This document shows, in pieces, positions 26,369-35,962 of a DNA stretch of 58,117 nucleotides (position 1 is its first letter; every line of letters starts with the position of its first letter). The translations under genes and the position numbers were made by a program. This stretch comes from a bacterium (GTDB lineage: Bacteria; Margulisbacteria; Marinamargulisbacteria; JAHFDA01). The notes beneath the pieces are model-generated. The model was given only the letters and a program-made list of their open reading frames with translations, had not been told where the DNA came from and ran no database searches. The DNA lies in assembly GCA_023249225.1 (NCBI GenBank), contig JAHFDA010000012.1:1-58117 (forward strand), written 5' to 3'.

Positions 26369-27787
26369 ATGCAGAATTTTGCAAGCCGTCGTGTGGCCGA
26401 AACCCGTCCAAGCTATTCAAAGCGGGTCGCAGACCAGCACCATTTTTTTGAAAGTGGCGCCACGCGCAGTTATGCGTTTCGCGTTCAAATGCTTGCCCGC
26501 CTACATGCCGTCATCACCCAATCTGAAGCGGCCATCACGGAGGCTTTGCACACAGATCTTGGAAAACCAGCTTACGAAACATTTGTTGGAGAAATTCAGC
26601 AGGCACTGTTTGAAATTGACTTCCTGCGCCGCCACCTGGGCCAGTGGATGCAAGCGCAGCCCGTGAGAACGCCACTTTTATACTGGCCCGGAAAAAGTTA
26701 CCGCCTCTTTGAGCCTAAAGGCACGGCGCTGGTGATTGCTCCCTGGAATTATCCGTTTCAGTTGTCGATCAATCCAATCGCCGGAGCCATTGCGGCCGGA
26801 AACACCGCCGTGCTTAAACCTTCTGAATTGACGCCCCGCACCAGCGCCTTGCTGGCAAAGTTGATTCGAGATCATTTTCCGCCAGAATTTTTGACCGTGG
26901 TAGAAGGAGGTCCTGTCGAAACTCAAGCCTTGCTTGACGAAAACTGGGATCACATATTTTTTACAGGCAGCACGGCTGTCGGAAAAATCATTGCCTATCG
27001 GGCTGCCGAGCATTTAACCCCGGTCACTTTGGAACTGGGCGGAAAGAGCCCGGTGATCGTAGATGGCACGGTTTCGCTGGCCAAGGCGGCCCGGCGCATT
27101 GCGTGGGGCAAATTTTTTAACGCCGGACAAACCTGTGTGGCACCCGATTATGTTCTGGTTTCTGAAGATCGGGCCGATGCCCTTTTGGAAGCGCTCAAAA
27201 GTTCCATCACTGATTTTTTTGGAGCGGACGCGCAAAACAGCGCGGACTACGGGCGCATCGTCAATGCACGGCATGTGCGGCGTGTGGCTGCGTTGCTAGA
27301 GGGGCTTAACCTGTATCACGGCGGAAAAGTTGACATCGACGACCGATATATTGAACCCACGCTGCTTAAAAATCCGCCGCTGGAGTCGGCCATCATGCGC
27401 GAAGAGATTTTTGGGCCGCTATTGCCCGTACTGACTTATAAACGCCGTCAGGATGCCCTTGATTTTATCCGCTCGCGGCCCCGGCCACTGGCGCTGTATG
27501 TTTTTACCAGTGATCCCAGCTTTCGTGCGGCAGCCATCGAAAGCATTCCCTTTGGCGGGGGTTGCGTCAATGACACCCTGCTGCATCTGTCGATACCCAA
27601 TTTACCTTTTGGCGGAACTGGCGCAGCGGGTTACGGACAGTATCACGGTTTTCACAGCTTCTGCGCCTTTTCGCACGAAAAAGGCATTTTTGAACACAGT
27701 CTGGCTGTAGACCCGGCCTTACGGTATCCGCCTTATCCCAGGTTGAGCAGGTGGTTGCGCTGCCTGTTTAACAGAACCGGGCATTAA
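26369..27787 (+). CDS. Aldehyde dehydrogenase (class 3-like)
   Basis: This NAD(P)-dependent enzyme oxidises aldehydes to acids. Motifs include PWNYPFQLSINPIAGAIAAGN, the catalytic Glu in LELGGKSP and the catalytic Cys in FNAGQTCVAPDY. The 472-residue length and the C-terminal segment typical of the fatty-aldehyde/class 3 group fit a long-chain or aromatic aldehyde substrate. The frame is open further upstream to 26027, but that part is antisense to cimA; the ATG at 26369 begins family-like sequence. It is divergent from cimA. Its stop is 2 bases from the stop of osmC. Confidence 0.92.
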   Translation: MQNFASRRVAETRPSYSKRVADQHHFFESGATRSYAFRVQMLARLHAVITQSEAAITEALHTDLGKPAYETFVGEIQQALFEIDFLRRHLGQWMQAQPVRTPLLYWPGKSYRLFEPKGTALVIAPWNYPFQLSINPIAGAIAAGNTAVLKPSELTPRTSALLAKLIRDHFPPEFLTVVEGGPVETQALLDENWDHIFFTGSTAVGKIIAYRAAEHLTPVTLELGGKSPVIVDGTVSLAKAARRIAWGKFFNAGQTCVAPDYVLVSEDRADALLEALKSSITDFFGADAQNSADYGRIVNARHVRRVAALLEGLNLYHGGKVDIDDRYIEPTLLKNPPLESAIMREEIFGPLLPVLTYKRRQDALDFIRSRPRPLALYVFTSDPSFRAAAIESIPFGGGCVNDTLLHLSIPNLPFGGTGAAGYGQYHGFHSFCAFSHEKGIFEHSLAVDPALRYPPYPRLSRWLRCLFNRTGH

Positions 27788-27789
27788 AT

Positions 27790-28200
27790 TTATTCTAAGA
27801 CAGCCTCCATGGTGATCTTGGCCGTCAGCGCCTTAGAAATGGGACAATCGCGTTTGGCTTCTTCGGCAAATTGTTTAAACTTGGCAGCGTCCAGGCCCGG
27901 CACTTTGGCCTTTAAAACCAGGTGCGACTCGGTGATGGCGCTGTTTTCAAGCGTAATGGTGCAGGTGGTATTAAGCGACTCGGCTGTAAAGCCAGCGCCC
28001 ACCAACACAAAACTTAATTTCATGTTAAAACAACCCGCATGCGAGGCAGCCATCAGTTCTTCGGGGTTGGTGCCCGGACCATCTTCAAAACGATCCTTGT
28101 AGTTGTACGCCGTATTTTTGAGTATGCCGCTTTGGGTGCTCAATTTTCCTTTGCCTTCTTTGCCGGTGCCTTGCCATAGGGCAGTTGCTGTGCGTTTCAT
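27790..28200 (-). CDS. osmC: OsmC-family peroxiredoxin
   Basis: This small thiol peroxidase removes organic hydroperoxides. The two catalytic cysteines are in ASHAGCFNMKL and KRDCPISKAL, with the family spacing. The protein is 136 residues long, and the N-terminal KRTATALWQGTGKEGKG fits OsmC rather than Ohr. A clear AGGAGG ribosome-binding site lies 7 bases before the ATG. The gene stands alone between the convergent aldehyde dehydrogenase gene and a tRNA-Ser gene on the same strand. Confidence 0.95.
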   Translation of the reverse strand: MKRTATALWQGTGKEGKGKLSTQSGILKNTAYNYKDRFEDGPGTNPEELMAASHAGCFNMKLSFVLVGAGFTAESLNTTCTITLENSAITESHLVLKAKVPGLDAAKFKQFAEEAKRDCPISKALTAKITMEAVLE

Positions 28201-28223
28201 AATTTTTCCTCCTATTTTTTATC

Positions 28224-28314
28224 TGGCGGAGGAGGGGAGATTTGAACTCCCGCGAGGTTTGACCCTCCTACCGGTTTAGCAAACCGGCCCCTTCAACCAC
28301 TTGGGTACTCCTCC
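28224..28314 (-). tRNA. tRNA-Ser (anticodon GCT)
   Basis: On the minus strand the acceptor stem GGAGGAG pairs with CTCCTCC, followed by discriminator G and an encoded CCA (28224-28226). The anticodon stem is CCGGT/ACCGG type with loop TTGCTAA, reading serine AGC/AGU codons. The long variable arm (TAGGAGGGTCAAACCTCGC region) is typical of a class II tRNA-Ser. Length is 88 bases plus CCA. Confidence 0.96.
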
Positions 28315-28416
28315 ACGTCAGGCTGATCTTGCCATTTTAACTTTAAATGCATGGGTTTGAAAGCCGCATGTACGCTTTGGGGGGTTTCATATTACTATCA
28401 GAATAATCCATCTTGC

Positions 28417-28491
28417 GCCGGCGTAGCTCAGCGGTAGAGCAACTGATTTGTAATCAGTAGGTCGCGGGTTCGATCCCCATCGCCGGCTCCA
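28417..28491 (+). tRNA. tRNA-Thr (anticodon TGT)
   Basis: The acceptor stem GCCGGCG pairs with CGCCGGC at 28481-28487. A T discriminator and encoded CCA (28489-28491) follow. The anticodon arm CTGAT-TTGTAA-TCAG carries TGT, which reads threonine ACA. The T arm contains GGTTCGATCC. It faces away from tRNA-Ser about 100 bases to the left. Confidence 0.97.
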
Positions 28492-28511
28492 GAGGTTGTT
28501 TCAATTGTCGG

Positions 28512-29837
28512 TCAGCCGCCTGGTTTCACAAGTACCGTTCTAATCTCGGCACCATACCCGGCATAGTCATCTTGTCGCAGGCCTCCCATATTTTGAGACG
28601 TCAGCATCCGCCGGTTGACCATAAAACGGCCTTCGCTTTCGATCATAAAGGCCAGCGTGTGATCGATTCGTGCCGAAAGGCTTTGGTCTTCGGCAATGGC
28701 GCGGAAATAGGTTTCGGCATCCGGGCCGTGGGGCACGCCCGCTGGATGCATGCTGAATCCGCCCGGTTGAAATCCGCCCCTGCCATCGGCCTTGGCCTCG
28801 TAGCGTCCGTGGATCAACCCCATGAATTCGTTCATGCGCGCGTTGCGGTGAAAGTAGGGTGGGCGGAAAGTATGTTGCGTGGGATTCCAGCGCGGCGGAA
28901 ACACCGCCACATCACAGGCCGATGACACCAACACGGTAAAAATGCTGGGATCAAGGTGATCACGGTCTACGTAATTGATCGGTTTAAACAAGCCCAGGTC
29001 ATATTTGTAGGGATAGGCATTGCCCTTCCAGCCAAAAACGTTAAAAGGACTGTCAGCACTTTTTGCGCGATAAAGTTTGCCGTGGCTAAGTTTGATCAGT
29101 TCGTAGGGTGCCGACAGATCTACGCTGGCAACAGGCACCTTAAAATGCAAAGGATCAACCGAGCCATTGGGCCCCACAATGCCGCCATCGGGCAGATGCA
29201 GGCGGTCCGAGGCGTTGATGAACATGTAGCCTCGAATGGGAGCGTCATGGACAAGCTGCACGCTAAACCACACGCCCTGGGGAATCACCACAAGTTCGCC
29301 CGGTTTGACGAGCAGACAGCCAAATTCTGTGCGGATGTCGAGTGCTCCGCTTTCGGGCAGAATCAAAACCTCGCCATCGAGTACCGAAAAGGCCTTTTGC
29401 CCCATGGATGTGATGGCCGCGTACACATGGTGGGTGAGCGCGGGAGCGGAACCGTCTTTGAAGGTAGCGCCCACCGTTTTTAAGCCCGTTATAAAATCGA
29501 AGGATTGTTGGGGGATGGAGAGCGGGTTCCAGCGGTAGGGTTCGGGAGACGGTTCAATTAAATATCCCAGACGAAAGGCAGAATGATCGTGACGCATAAA
29601 ATGCTGCGGCAGACTGATGCTGGGGTACAGACGATAAAGCCAGGCATAGGCGTTACGCCCACGCGGGTTGGTAAAGCGATCGAGACTGATTTGTTCGGCG
29701 ACTAATCCTTTGGGGACGGATTGCGGCGTGTTTTGTTCCCAAGGCACAATGCCCTGATGTGTTTCGCTTAAAAAAAAGTTTCCAAGGCCCAGTTGATAAC
29801 GGTAAGGGTCGGCAGCGGGCTGGTCGCTTTCGGGCAT
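28512..29837 (-). CDS. hmgA: Homogentisate 1,2-dioxygenase
   Basis: This Fe(II) enzyme opens the ring of homogentisate to give 4-maleylacetoacetate in tyrosine breakdown. The iron site region is visible: FPPRW, PPYFHRNARMNEFMGLI with its His and Glu, and HPAGVPHGPDAE with the second His. The start is uncertain: ATGs at 29927, 29885 and 29837 are all in frame. I chose 29837 because family-like sequence (DPYRYQLGLGNFFLSE) begins just after it and the upstream codons look non-conserved. The gene is divergent from hppD, whose product makes its substrate. Confidence 0.92.
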   Translation of the reverse strand: MPESDQPAADPYRYQLGLGNFFLSETHQGIVPWEQNTPQSVPKGLVAEQISLDRFTNPRGRNAYAWLYRLYPSISLPQHFMRHDHSAFRLGYLIEPSPEPYRWNPLSIPQQSFDFITGLKTVGATFKDGSAPALTHHVYAAITSMGQKAFSVLDGEVLILPESGALDIRTEFGCLLVKPGELVVIPQGVWFSVQLVHDAPIRGYMFINASDRLHLPDGGIVGPNGSVDPLHFKVPVASVDLSAPYELIKLSHGKLYRAKSADSPFNVFGWKGNAYPYKYDLGLFKPINYVDRDHLDPSIFTVLVSSACDVAVFPPRWNPTQHTFRPPYFHRNARMNEFMGLIHGRYEAKADGRGGFQPGGFSMHPAGVPHGPDAETYFRAIAEDQSLSARIDHTLAFMIESEGRFMVNRRMLTSQNMGGLRQDDYAGYGAEIRTVLVKPGG

Positions 29838-30012
29838 ATCAAAGGGATCAACGCAGGCGCTTGAAATTCGATGCAGGCAAAACATGCTGGTATTTATCGA
29901 AGTAGGGTTTGGATTTGGTGCGCCCAAACAGATTGAAATATTTAGAATGCGAAAAGATGCAATTCAACTTTAGGATATTTCTGGCGATAAGCGCCTACAT
30001 GGGTAGGCCGCA

Positions 30013-31218
30013 TTGAGGACTCAATATAAACGACTGGCAGTGCCTGCCATACCCCTGGTGAACATCCACAGTTACGAACACTATGTGCATGACCTTGATC
30101 GCGCGGTGGAATTTTACCGGCACGTGCTGGGCTTTGAGGTCATTGGACGCTCGCATCCGGCAGCCGAGGTGCTGCAAGGCGTGCGCCGTCTGGTGCTTTC
30201 GGCCAGTAAAGCTATCAATGTCATCGTTTCACAATCGTTAAGCAATGACTCCGTCGTGGGGCGTTATTTGGCCTTGCATCCCGAAGGCATGGGCTGCGTT
30301 AACTTTCGCGTGTCGGACATCCGGCAGGCGATTTCAGCGCTTTCTAAACGCGGCGCCAACATCATTTATCCACCCCATACTACCTACGACCGGGCGGCCC
30401 AGTTTTATCAGATTTCGATTGCCACGCCTTCGGCCAATGTGCGTTTTCGCTTTATCGACGACAGTTTTTATCACGGATTTGGAACCGCTTTTGTGATGGA
30501 AGCCCTTCCGGGAGAATACCTTTCGCCGTTTGGTTACGAGGCCATTGATCACATTACCAGCAACTTTTTAGAAATGGAGTCTTTTTTGCTGTGGCTGCGC
30601 GACGTCATGGGCTTTGAGCAATACTGGGATATTGAATTTCATACCCGTGACGTCAATCCAGCCATGGCCGGAGGCAGTGGGCTCAATTCAACGGTAATGT
30701 GGCATCCGGCTTCGGGCATTAAGTTTGCCAATAACGAACCCAAGCTGCCTTGTTTTGAAAATAGTCAGCAAAGCGTTTTTTGGCAGGATAACCGGGGCGC
30801 GGGCATCCAGCATATTGCGCTGCGGGTGCCCAACATTGTGCCTGTTATCCGCGCCATGCGGCGTAAGGGCGGTTTGTTTCTGCCAGTACCCGAGGTTTAT
30901 TACGCGTCTGTAATGAAGCGTGTGCGGGAAGCAGGTTTTAAGGGGCGTCTTGAGGAAAGGCTTAAAACACTCGCCAAGCTCGGAATTTTGGTAGACGGCA
31001 GCGCAGAGGGTTACTTGCTGCAGATTTTTATGCAGGAGCTTAACAAGCAAATGGCCTTTGATGAGGCCGGGCCATTTTTTTACGAAATCATCCAGCGCCG
31101 TGGTGAACGCGGTTTTGGCGCTGGAAACTTTCGGGCCCTTTTTGAAGCCATCGAAAACGACCAAAAAGCACGCGGCGTTATTTCGGAGGCCAGACGCATA
31201 CCGGAGGATTTGGTATAA
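30013..31218 (+). CDS. hppD: 4-hydroxyphenylpyruvate dioxygenase
   Basis: This Fe(II) enzyme converts 4-hydroxyphenylpyruvate to homogentisate. It has two VOC-type halves: YEHYVHDLDRAVEFYRHVLGFEV in the first, and GYEAIDHITSN plus MGFEQYW in the second. Candidate iron ligands are the His in AIDHIT, the His in GIQHIAL and the Glu in SAEGYLLQIF. The 401-residue length is normal. It begins at a TTG at 30013; an in-frame GTG at 30058 would also keep the first conserved strand. No clear ribosome-binding site is seen for either. Confidence 0.9.
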   Translation: MRTQYKRLAVPAIPLVNIHSYEHYVHDLDRAVEFYRHVLGFEVIGRSHPAAEVLQGVRRLVLSASKAINVIVSQSLSNDSVVGRYLALHPEGMGCVNFRVSDIRQAISALSKRGANIIYPPHTTYDRAAQFYQISIATPSANVRFRFIDDSFYHGFGTAFVMEALPGEYLSPFGYEAIDHITSNFLEMESFLLWLRDVMGFEQYWDIEFHTRDVNPAMAGGSGLNSTVMWHPASGIKFANNEPKLPCFENSQQSVFWQDNRGAGIQHIALRVPNIVPVIRAMRRKGGLFLPVPEVYYASVMKRVREAGFKGRLEERLKTLAKLGILVDGSAEGYLLQIFMQELNKQMAFDEAGPFFYEIIQRRGERGFGAGNFRALFEAIENDQKARGVISEARRIPEDLV

Positions 31219-31219
31219 A
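31214..31219 (+). promoter_or_regulatory. Possible -10 box before the 31227 gene
   Basis: TATAAA overlaps the stop codon of hppD and ends 7 bases before the GTG start of the next gene, with no ribosome-binding sequence between them. If used, the message would start almost exactly at the GTG. No -35 box is obvious. Confidence 0.35.
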
Positions 31220-31226
31220 ATCTAGT

Positions 31227-31904
31227 GTGCTTAAAAAAAGCCTGTTTTCATTTTGCATTTTGTATATATTAGGTTCTGTACTCTACGCCGCTCCGCAAAC
31301 TGTCACCGGCGACATTCCCTTTATCCACGGCCCTTTGGGTGTGACCTGGGGAATGACGGTTTCGCAGGCCGCTCAAATTTTGTCGCTCAACACGTATGAC
31401 TTGAGTTTCCGGCGACTGCCCCAGGATACTGATCTGCTTACGGTCAGCGTGCATCCAGACATGGCCTTGTTCGATGTCAAACTGCATGGCGTCAAACTTC
31501 CTATTCCGATTGAACGGGTGGTGCTTGAGTTTTATCGGCAACGGCTCATGGGCATGCAGTTGTGGGGCCCGGGACATCCGCAGGCTTTGCGGGTGAATCC
31601 AGAATTTGGGTATCTGCAAGAACAAGCGTCACGTGTGTACGTGCTGGATAAGATTCAAAACAACTTATACGCGCCCTTGCCCAACGTGTACTTCAGCAAT
31701 CCCGCCGTGATTGGCATTTTGTCATCGGCCTTTGAACAACGTTATGACGACGAACTCGGCAGGGAAGTTAAAATGTATTTCTGGCACCTGCAATACCGCT
31801 ACCGGGCACTTGATCCGCATCTTAATCAAGCGATCTCTGATTCGTTTCATCCACCGGAACGGTATAAGGACTTGGATCCACAGGCCAGGCACATTTTTCC
31901 TTAG
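31227..31904 (+). CDS. Exported protein of unknown function
   Basis: A 225-residue protein with an N-terminal signal peptide (KKSLFSFCILYILGSVLYAAP). It is then a soluble domain containing GPLGVTWGMTVSQAAQIL, a pattern like small periplasmic proteins that compare a substrate strand with a first helix. I do not recognise a family. It follows hppD by 8 bases, so co-transcription is possible, but it may also have its own promoter. Its stop overlaps the stop of the convergent SGNH-like gene. Confidence 0.75.
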   Translation: MLKKSLFSFCILYILGSVLYAAPQTVTGDIPFIHGPLGVTWGMTVSQAAQILSLNTYDLSFRRLPQDTDLLTVSVHPDMALFDVKLHGVKLPIPIERVVLEFYRQRLMGMQLWGPGHPQALRVNPEFGYLQEQASRVYVLDKIQNNLYAPLPNVYFSNPAVIGILSSAFEQRYDDELGREVKMYFWHLQYRYRALDPHLNQAISDSFHPPERYKDLDPQARHIFP

Positions 31905-32971
31905 TTTCTGATGTAATCCTTGGGATCAATCTGGGGATAATACGGCGATGCTTCCAACGCTGGAATACTATTGATGCGCAGGATGGCGCGCAAATGGTCG
32001 GCCACAATCTGGCTATAGATATGCGCGCCGTAGGCGTTGAGGTGATCCGTATCGGTGAACACATGTGGACTGCGGAACTGGGGGTAATACAGTTCGGTGG
32101 CCTCAATCAGGGGCACATGCTGCAGCTTGGCAAGCTGGCGCAGCAGGAGCAGATACATGCGCTCTTGTTCCCAAAGTTCATATTCGGTATCGCCACGCCA
32201 GCTGGGACCCAGACAAAATACAATCTGAATCTGTTTCTGACGGCTTTGCTGGATAAACTTCAGCAACTGGTCGAGTGCGTAAAAATCAATCTTGCCTTCA
32301 ACCAGATGCCGCGAAGAACCTTCTCGCAGTGTACCCTGGGTGACGTTAAAGCCATCGGGCGATTCTGGCAGGGCTCCAAAAAGGCCACGCACAATGGGCC
32401 AGAATGCGCTGCGATAGCGGCAGCTACTGGCCAGTACGCGCACATAGCGGTCAGGGGTTGAAATTCCGTTAAAAAATTCGGCCGCCACGGCGGAACGGCT
32501 GACAAACGGAAAGGCCACATAACGTTGCTGGTCGCTGCGGTAACTGCGGCGCGCGTCAAAGTTATGAAAGCTTAGGTCCAGCAGATAGAGTTGCGGCGTT
32601 TGTTCCATCTCAATCAGGTCGGCTTGCAGACGCAGGTACATGAGTTCGCGGCCCTCGCAACCGGCGTTAAAAAAGCGCAATCCGGTGGCCGCCGAGAGTA
32701 CTGCCGGATCATTGTGGTGTTCGGCGCGCGAGTCACCCAGAATGTAAGCGTCGGCATGGCTGCGCACGGCCTGGTTTAATTTTGCGCCTTCGGCTTGACC
32801 TACCACGGTGCGGGCAAAGGCATGGTCTAACAACACGGCCATGCCACGGTCAAGGCCATAGGCCAGGATGATAAAAACCAGAGGGTAAAGCGCATAACGC
32901 ACAACGTCCAAATACAAAACAGATTCCTGAAGTTTGGGCGGTGGCTGACGTTTGATTTTATGTTTGGCCAT
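31901..32971 (-). CDS. Membrane-anchored SGNH-hydrolase-like protein
   Basis: An N-terminal membrane span (about residues 24-44) is followed by an exported domain. ILGDSRAEHHN resembles SGNH block I with Ser in GDSR, and FTDTDHLNAYGAH resembles block V with the catalytic Asp and His three residues apart. Such DltD/AlgJ-like proteins move or remove acyl groups on envelope polymers. Here it is the third gene after fahA, 31 bases downstream of the flavin-reductase-like gene, so it may be co-transcribed, although a role in tyrosine breakdown is not evident. Confidence 0.72.
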   Translation of the reverse strand: MAKHKIKRQPPPKLQESVLYLDVVRYALYPLVFIILAYGLDRGMAVLLDHAFARTVVGQAEGAKLNQAVRSHADAYILGDSRAEHHNDPAVLSAATGLRFFNAGCEGRELMYLRLQADLIEMEQTPQLYLLDLSFHNFDARRSYRSDQQRYVAFPFVSRSAVAAEFFNGISTPDRYVRVLASSCRYRSAFWPIVRGLFGALPESPDGFNVTQGTLREGSSRHLVEGKIDFYALDQLLKFIQQSRQKQIQIVFCLGPSWRGDTEYELWEQERMYLLLLRQLAKLQHVPLIEATELYYPQFRSPHVFTDTDHLNAYGAHIYSQIVADHLRAILRINSIPALEASPYYPQIDPKDYIRN

Positions 32972-33002
32972 GAGTCAGGGGTGCAAGGCCCTGTCTCTTT
33001 TA

Positions 33003-34613
33003 TTAAATCAAAGCTTCGGCCAGAAAAATAATCCGCCACGCCTCGCGGATGTCGTCTTTAATGTAGGCCTTGTCATAATTTAGAATTTTTTTCGCTTTTT
33101 TAAGTAACTGCGCCATTTGTTGTTCTGGCGTTACCGACGCATCCCGGACTTGACTAAGCCAGGGTTTGGCCAGCAGCGGCGCGGTAAACTCACAAACTGC
33201 GGCTTCATCGCTGGGAAGTTCTGATGCTTCGAACATGGCCAGTTTTGCCAGGTGCTGCGGTGCCAGATGCGCGGACAACGGAAGTGTCTTGAAACGTTCG
33301 TGAATCCAAGCCATGCCTACGCCACGATCCATGGGGCGCGGAATGGAAAACAAGAGTCGGTCGCTCGTATGGCAAAACACGTTGTGACGGCGATAGCCGA
33401 CTTGACGCAGGGCATACTTGCCCTTTGAACGCAGGGCCGTGCGTCCGGGTTCAAGTGCGCTTGGGTCACAGACAAATTCTTCCACCTGCACACGCACATC
33501 GCGACCGGGAGCAAAATCATCGAGCAAAGTACAACGCAGGTTCAGCGGCGAGGTTTCCAGTCCCCGGCCCCAAAAGTGTCCCAAACCACGTTGCTCGGTT
33601 TTGTAAAAGCACTCGAAGCCCCCCTGGTTTCTGGAAATGCTGTGCGCCATGGCTTCGGTAAGCACGCTTAACCACAGCACGCTACCTGCTTTGACACCAT
33701 GGTATTCATTGCCGTGCGAGTTAAGATCGGTAAAATTCTCGCTGCCCAAAAGCAATACCGGAGGTTTAACGTTAACCACAGTCAAAAAACTTACCAGTTT
33801 GGTATACCCCTCGGGCACTGTCAGCATAAAGCACGGCATAGGCGTAAAGGCCGACGAAAGAATATGCATCTTCTGCGCCCGCTGAAGCTGATCAGCCGAA
33901 ACAGCCAGTACATTCTTGGCAGCCGGATCCATCACGCCTGCCGGATAACGCCAGTATCTGAAAGGATCACGCTGCGGATAGCGGGGATGCAGACGCTCGC
34001 CGCCCAGCATCAAAAATTCGCTGGCCTTCAGGTACTCGTCACCACCCATGCGTCCCACGGGGGACAACTGCTCCATGGGATTGAGGCTGGCCATGGAACC
34101 CATCAAGACGCGCCGGTCGACGCGCAGCGATTCCACTTGCACAATGACAGGTTCCCCCTGACCGGGCTGCGTGGCCACTGGCGCTTCGGCAATGACGCGG
34201 CACACCAGGTTGATCGGCGATTCCGCCACGCCAAAGGGTGCCACGCCGGAATAAGTTTCTTTGGTGAGTCCGGCACGCACAAATTCATCGTCGGGGTAGG
34301 GGGTGCTGGCAAGGATGCCTTGCATGACCACGTTAGGCGTAAACGCTGCGATGACAACCTGATCACCCACACGACTGTTGAGCGCGGTATCCTTGCGCAC
34401 ACCGTTTGAGGGGAGTACCGGCACATACACCAGGCGCATCCCGTCGTAATCCAAAATGGCCGCATAGCTGTACGGCGCCAGGTTCGCGCGATCGTCGCTT
34501 CCAATCGTGCTGACAAGATACGGATGGCGCGGCGCCACGCCGGGCAGGAGCAAACCCTGGAGTTCACGAATGTTCAGCGTATCCGCACGGAAAGCGATTT
34601 TTTTCTGCTTCAT
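33003..34613 (-). CDS. Flavin-reductase-like domain protein with unknown C-terminal half
   Basis: The first ~200 residues look like the flavin reductase (split-barrel, FMN-binding) domain: HPYLVSTIGSDDRANLAPYSY, KDTALNSRVGDQVVI and SPINLVCRVI. The following ~330 residues (from about PFRYWRYPAG) are unknown to me; they include MNxx-free soluble sequence with a Lys-rich C-terminal helix. At 536 residues it is about twice the size of stand-alone members. It overlaps the fahA stop by 4 bases (ATGA), so it is made with fumarylacetoacetase. A link to aromatic oxidation, for example supplying reduced flavin, is possible but only inferred. Confidence 0.72.
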   Translation of the reverse strand: MKQKKIAFRADTLNIRELQGLLLPGVAPRHPYLVSTIGSDDRANLAPYSYAAILDYDGMRLVYVPVLPSNGVRKDTALNSRVGDQVVIAAFTPNVVMQGILASTPYPDDEFVRAGLTKETYSGVAPFGVAESPINLVCRVIAEAPVATQPGQGEPVIVQVESLRVDRRVLMGSMASLNPMEQLSPVGRMGGDEYLKASEFLMLGGERLHPRYPQRDPFRYWRYPAGVMDPAAKNVLAVSADQLQRAQKMHILSSAFTPMPCFMLTVPEGYTKLVSFLTVVNVKPPVLLLGSENFTDLNSHGNEYHGVKAGSVLWLSVLTEAMAHSISRNQGGFECFYKTEQRGLGHFWGRGLETSPLNLRCTLLDDFAPGRDVRVQVEEFVCDPSALEPGRTALRSKGKYALRQVGYRRHNVFCHTSDRLLFSIPRPMDRGVGMAWIHERFKTLPLSAHLAPQHLAKLAMFEASELPSDEAAVCEFTAPLLAKPWLSQVRDASVTPEQQMAQLLKKAKKILNYDKAYIKDDIREAWRIIFLAEALI

Positions 34614-35908
34614 GGTTTTAATGCTGGCGCCACCGTTCCGCGCACTTCTCCAAAACCCACTCGATACCCTTCGCCTTGCGCATAAGCGTTCATCACAACC
34701 GTATCGCCGTCTTCGAGAAATTTACGCTCTTCGCCAGAAGGAAGTTTAAGCGGATTGGCCCCGTTCCAGGTCAGCTCCAAAAGACTTCCAAAAGAATCCG
34801 GCGTCGGGCCGCTAATCGTTCCGGAAGCCAGCAAATCGCCGGGGCGCAAATTACAACCGTTGCTGCTGTGGTGGGCCAGTTGTTGCAGCATGTTCCAGTA
34901 CAAGTAGCGCATGTTGCTGCGCGAAATCTGCGCCGGAGCATTCATCGCAGCGGTCTTGAGCGCCACGGCAAGTTCAATGTTCAGCGCCCAGTCTCCCACC
35001 GATTGCAAATAGGGGAGCGGCGCTGGATCCTGGGCGGGCGACGGCACACGAAAGGGCGCCAGCGCTGCCAGCGGAACGATCCACGGTGAAAGCGAGGTCG
35101 CAAAACTTTTGCCGAGAAAAGGCCCGAGCGGCTGGTATTCCCACTTTTGAATATCGCGCGCGCTCCAGTCATTGACCAGCACCAGGCCAAAAATGTGACT
35201 GGCCGCATCGCGAACAGAAACAGGGCGACCCAGCGCATTTCCGGGACCGATAAAAAATCCCATTTCAAGTTCAAAGTCTAAAATGCCGCTGGGTCCAAAT
35301 TGTGGAACACTCGCGCCATTTGAAAGGATCTGGCCAGAGGGCCGACGCACCGGCGTTCCGCTGATCACCACCGAACTTGCACGGCCATGATAGCCAATGG
35401 GCATATGCGTCCAGTTGGGCATCAGGGCATTGTCTTTGCCGCGCCACAGCGTGCCCACATTGGAGGCGTGTTCTTTAGAAGCATAAAAATCCGTATAGTC
35501 GCCAATGTCGACCGGCATACAAAGAGTCACCTGCGATTGCGGAATCAAAACAGCGTCCCGCAGTGCGGCGTGATCGCGCAATATGGAATTTTGTGCACTC
35601 AACAAATTTTGCAATTCCACCCGCACCATGGCCCAGGCCAAAGGTCCCAGGGCCATAAAAGCATTGAGCGTAGATTGCGACAAGGCCTCGCGTACAGCCG
35701 CTTGCGGATGACTAAAACAGCCGTTTTCCGCCAGGGCCGCCAGATCGAGCACATAGTCGCCAATGGCTACCCCGATGCGTGGCAATTCTCCAGTCCGACG
35801 GCGAAAAGTTCCGTAAGGGAGATTTTGGATAGGAAAGTGCGACTCCGCTGCCACTGGAATAAAGGAGCCAAGCAGACCCAGCGCCGGAGTTGCCACTTGT
35901 TTTTGCAT
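34610..35908 (-). CDS. fahA: Fumarylacetoacetase
   Basis: This enzyme hydrolyses 4-fumarylacetoacetate to fumarate and acetoacetate, the last step of tyrosine catabolism. The FAH-fold signature elements are FELEMGFFIGPGNALG with metal-binding acidic residues, LVNDWSARDIQKWEYQPLGPFLGKSF, and the N-terminal SH3-like domain starting SHFPIQNLPYG. The length of 432 residues is normal. It is the first gene of a minus-strand group with the flavin-reductase-like and SGNH-like genes, and is divergent from gshA over 66 bases. Confidence 0.95.
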   Translation of the reverse strand: MQKQVATPALGLLGSFIPVAAESHFPIQNLPYGTFRRRTGELPRIGVAIGDYVLDLAALAENGCFSHPQAAVREALSQSTLNAFMALGPLAWAMVRVELQNLLSAQNSILRDHAALRDAVLIPQSQVTLCMPVDIGDYTDFYASKEHASNVGTLWRGKDNALMPNWTHMPIGYHGRASSVVISGTPVRRPSGQILSNGASVPQFGPSGILDFELEMGFFIGPGNALGRPVSVRDAASHIFGLVLVNDWSARDIQKWEYQPLGPFLGKSFATSLSPWIVPLAALAPFRVPSPAQDPAPLPYLQSVGDWALNIELAVALKTAAMNAPAQISRSNMRYLYWNMLQQLAHHSSNGCNLRPGDLLASGTISGPTPDSFGSLLELTWNGANPLKLPSGEERKFLEDGDTVVMNAYAQGEGYRVGFGEVRGTVAPALKP

Positions 35909-35962
35909 GCTTTGTATCGCAAGACCCAGACAAAATCATGATTTGAATATATCGGGATTACG

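Noticed and set aside
33699-34409. Plus-strand frame of 236 codons within the flavin-reductase-like gene
   Set aside because: Shadow of the real minus-strand gene; no start signal or domain.
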